A DNA stretch of 7,447 bases from an uncultured Eubacteriales bacterium (lineage in GTDB: Bacteria > Bacillota > Clostridia > Christensenellales > Borkfalkiaceae), in the NCBI GenBank assembly GCA_900556195.1, contig USOJ01000041.1, positions 1 to 7,447 on the forward strand, written 5' to 3'. The position numbers and the translations under genes are program-made. The notes under the pieces are model-generated. The model had not been told where the DNA came from, did not search any database, and saw nothing but the letters and a program-made list of their open reading frames with translations. Position 1 is the first letter of the stretch. Each line of letters begins with the position of its first letter. Shown here one piece after another: positions 6,457-7,447 of this stretch.

Positions 6457-7158
6457 ATGTTTTTTTTAGTCGATATATTTTTACTTGCCATCTTAATATG
6501 CGTAATCTGGGCTAGCGTGAAATTCGGGTTTTCCCGTAATTTCGTGTTCGGCATTTTGCGTACTCTGATCGCGCTCGGCGGCGGGGCGGCTCTCGCTTTC
6601 GGCGTCTATATGCTTATGGACAGTCAGGGTTGGCTCGGCTATATGTCGGACGGCGTGCGGAAATTTTTCGGCGAAGCGTCTTCCGACGCGGCGGCGATAC
6701 TTAACGACGCGCAATATCGTTTCGTCGCGAAACTTATCGCTTATCTGCCGTTCGGACTGCTGTTTTTCGTACTCGGCTACGTCATAACGTATTACCTTGT
6801 AAAATTGATCGTGTCGCTGTTTTTCTCGCCCGTGCTTACCTGCATCAAAAAGATAAAATGGGTGAAGATAGTCGATAACGTATTGGGGCTTGTGTTCAAT
6901 CTTGCCATATATTTAGGGGTCGTAGGCTGCCTGTTCGGCGCGGTACACGCGCTTAACGAAGACGGGGTGTATAGTAACGTCGCCGCCAAAGGCGAAACCG
7001 AAGAAAGCGTCGCGAAAGACCTCGTGAACAATTTTTGCGAGCCTATACTTACCACCTTGCACGAAGATTTTTCGGCGTCGGTAGTCGGCGGATGTATTTA
7101 CGAGTATAACCCGCTTAACAAAACCTTCAAAAAACTCTTCGCCGACCTGCGAAAATAA
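6457..7158 (+). CDS. CvpA-like four-helix membrane protein
   Basis: This 233-residue protein shows four hydrophobic segments: about residues 3-22, 29-54, 92-125 and 140-164. The rest, about 165-233, is a hydrophilic tail. The order VDIFLLAILI...KFGFSRN...LRTLIALGGGAALAF at the N-terminus and the later IKKIKWVKIVDNVLGLVFNLAIYLGVVGCLF (about 130-160) resemble the CvpA (colicin V production) family, small inner-membrane proteins of unclear molecular role linked to bile, stress and envelope fitness in enterobacteria. The family call is by topology and pattern only. The extra C-terminal tail, rich in acidic and lysine residues, is longer than in short CvpA proteins (about 160-180 residues). It has its own consensus promoter and terminator, so it is probably monocistronic. 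There is no cleavable signal peptide; the first helix is likely a membrane anchor. It could instead be an unrelated Clostridia-specific membrane protein. Confidence 0.6.
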   Translation: MFFLVDIFLLAILICVIWASVKFGFSRNFVFGILRTLIALGGGAALAFGVYMLMDSQGWLGYMSDGVRKFFGEASSDAAAILNDAQYRFVAKLIAYLPFGLLFFVLGYVITYYLVKLIVSLFFSPVLTCIKKIKWVKIVDNVLGLVFNLAIYLGVVGCLFGAVHALNEDGVYSNVAAKGETEESVAKDLVNNFCEPILTTLHEDFSASVVGGCIYEYNPLNKTFKKLFADLRK

Positions 7159-7177
7159 ACGAAATATAAATAAAAGG

Positions 7178-7210
7178 TAAGACTGCTTTTTATAGCAGTC
7201 TTATTTTATT
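7178..7210 (+). terminator. Intrinsic terminator after the CvpA-like gene
   Basis: TAAGACTGCT (7178-7187) pairs perfectly with AGCAGTCTTA (7194-7203) around a 6-nt TTTTAT loop, followed by TTTTATT (7204-7210). The stem has no G-U pair or bulge. Its tail ends where the -35 box of the next promoter begins (7209). The upstream flank is A-rich, so it could also work weakly on the minus strand. Confidence 0.85.
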
Positions 7211-7237
7211 GCAAAAAAAAGGCTTTTGTGGTAGAAT
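7209..7237 (+). promoter_or_regulatory. Promoter of the ABC ATPase gene, placed for a leaderless transcript
   Basis: TTGCAA (-35, 7209-7214), a 17-bp spacer and TAGAAT (-10, 7232-7237) preceded by TGG (extended -10). Transcription should begin around 7244-7245, at or next to the ATG at 7245. No Shine-Dalgarno sequence lies before that ATG (ATAATCGGT precedes it). The -10 region shares the 11-mer GTGGTAGAATA with the CvpA-like gene promoter. Confidence 0.7.
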
Positions 7238-7244
7238 AATCGGT

Positions 7245-7447
7245 ATGAATGCGGTTAATATCGAAAACTTATCTTTCGCGTACCCTCAAAGGGAGGGCGA
7301 GCCCGTTCGCAAGGTGCTTTGCGGATTGTCGCTCGCTATCGAAAAGGGCGAGTTCGTGTCGCTTATCGGCTCTAACGGCAGCGGTAAATCTACGCTGTCG
7401 CGGCTTATCAACGGGCTTTTGCAGCCCGTGGAAGGCAAGGTCGAAGT
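7245..7447 (+). CDS. ABC transporter ATPase, EcfA/CbiO-like (3' truncated by window edge)
   Basis: The first 67 codons and 2 further bases are present. The product begins MNAVNIENLSFAYP, carries the A-loop aromatic residue in FAYP (Y13), a strand-rich KVLCGLSLAIEKGEFVSLIG stretch and a complete Walker A motif GSNGSGKST (42-50), followed by LSRLINGLLQPVEGKV. The pattern GSNGSGKSTLSRLINGLLQPVEGKV closely follows EcfA1-type ATPases of energy-coupling factor transporters, which power uptake of vitamins or metal ions with EcfT and a substrate-binding S component. The Q-loop, signature and Walker B motifs lie beyond the window, so the subtype is provisional. The start at 7245 is the only sensible one: the next GTG/TTG codons in frame would delete the first strands, and an upstream TTG at 7209 lies in the promoter. 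Whether ecfA2 and ecfT follow cannot be seen. Confidence 0.85.
   Translation, partial: MNAVNIENLSFAYPQREGEPVRKVLCGLSLAIEKGEFVSLIGSNGSGKSTLSRLINGLLQPVEGKVE

Noticed and set aside
7178..7203. The TAAGACTGCT inverted repeat as an operator for the ABC ATPase gene
   Set aside because: Its position right after the CvpA-like gene, 6-nt loop and T-rich tail are fully explained by an intrinsic terminator.

Overview
This window looks like ordinary chromosomal housekeeping DNA from a low-to-medium GC Gram-positive bacterium, most likely a Clostridia-type Bacillota. The grounds are the trmN6-like/rsmI pair (adjacent to yabA in Bacillus, where the order is yabB-yazA-yabC), a single-chain alpha2-type glycyl-tRNA synthetase, an EcfA-type ATPase, strong AAGGAG-like ribosome sites and consensus SigA-type promoters with 17-bp spacers. 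The lineage is an inference. I see no mobile element, CRISPR array, rRNA or tRNA gene.

Layout: positions 1-63 hold the last codons of an upstream gene, which overlaps the next start by ATGA. Next come a tRNA1(Val) A37 N6-methyltransferase (60-773) and the 16S rRNA C1402 2'-O-methyltransferase RsmI (775-1575), one nucleotide apart and surely co-transcribed. A 177-bp gap (1576-1752) carries a near-consensus promoter and then a strong intrinsic terminator. A 12-helix MATE exporter follows (1753-3126). A perfect 15-bp hairpin separates it from the convergent minus-strand glyS (3190-4572). A 178-bp divergent promoter region (4573-4750) serves glyS and plus-strand glnS (4751-6382). A four-helix CvpA-like membrane protein (6457-7158) has its own consensus promoter and terminator. 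The window ends in the first 67 codons of an EcfA/CbiO-like ABC ATPase (7245 onward).

Functionally the window is mostly translation: two RNA-modifying methyltransferases and two aminoacyl-tRNA synthetases, interspersed with a drug/metabolite exporter, an uncharacterised membrane protein and the start of a probable vitamin/metal uptake ATPase.

I do not see a new multi-gene system. The most interesting signals are regulatory. One is a terminator lying between the only good promoter and the MATE gene, with a short open frame running through it, which suggests attenuation. The other is a promoter placed so close to the ABC ATPase start that its mRNA should be leaderless. All noncoding calls were made by eye, without folding or searches.
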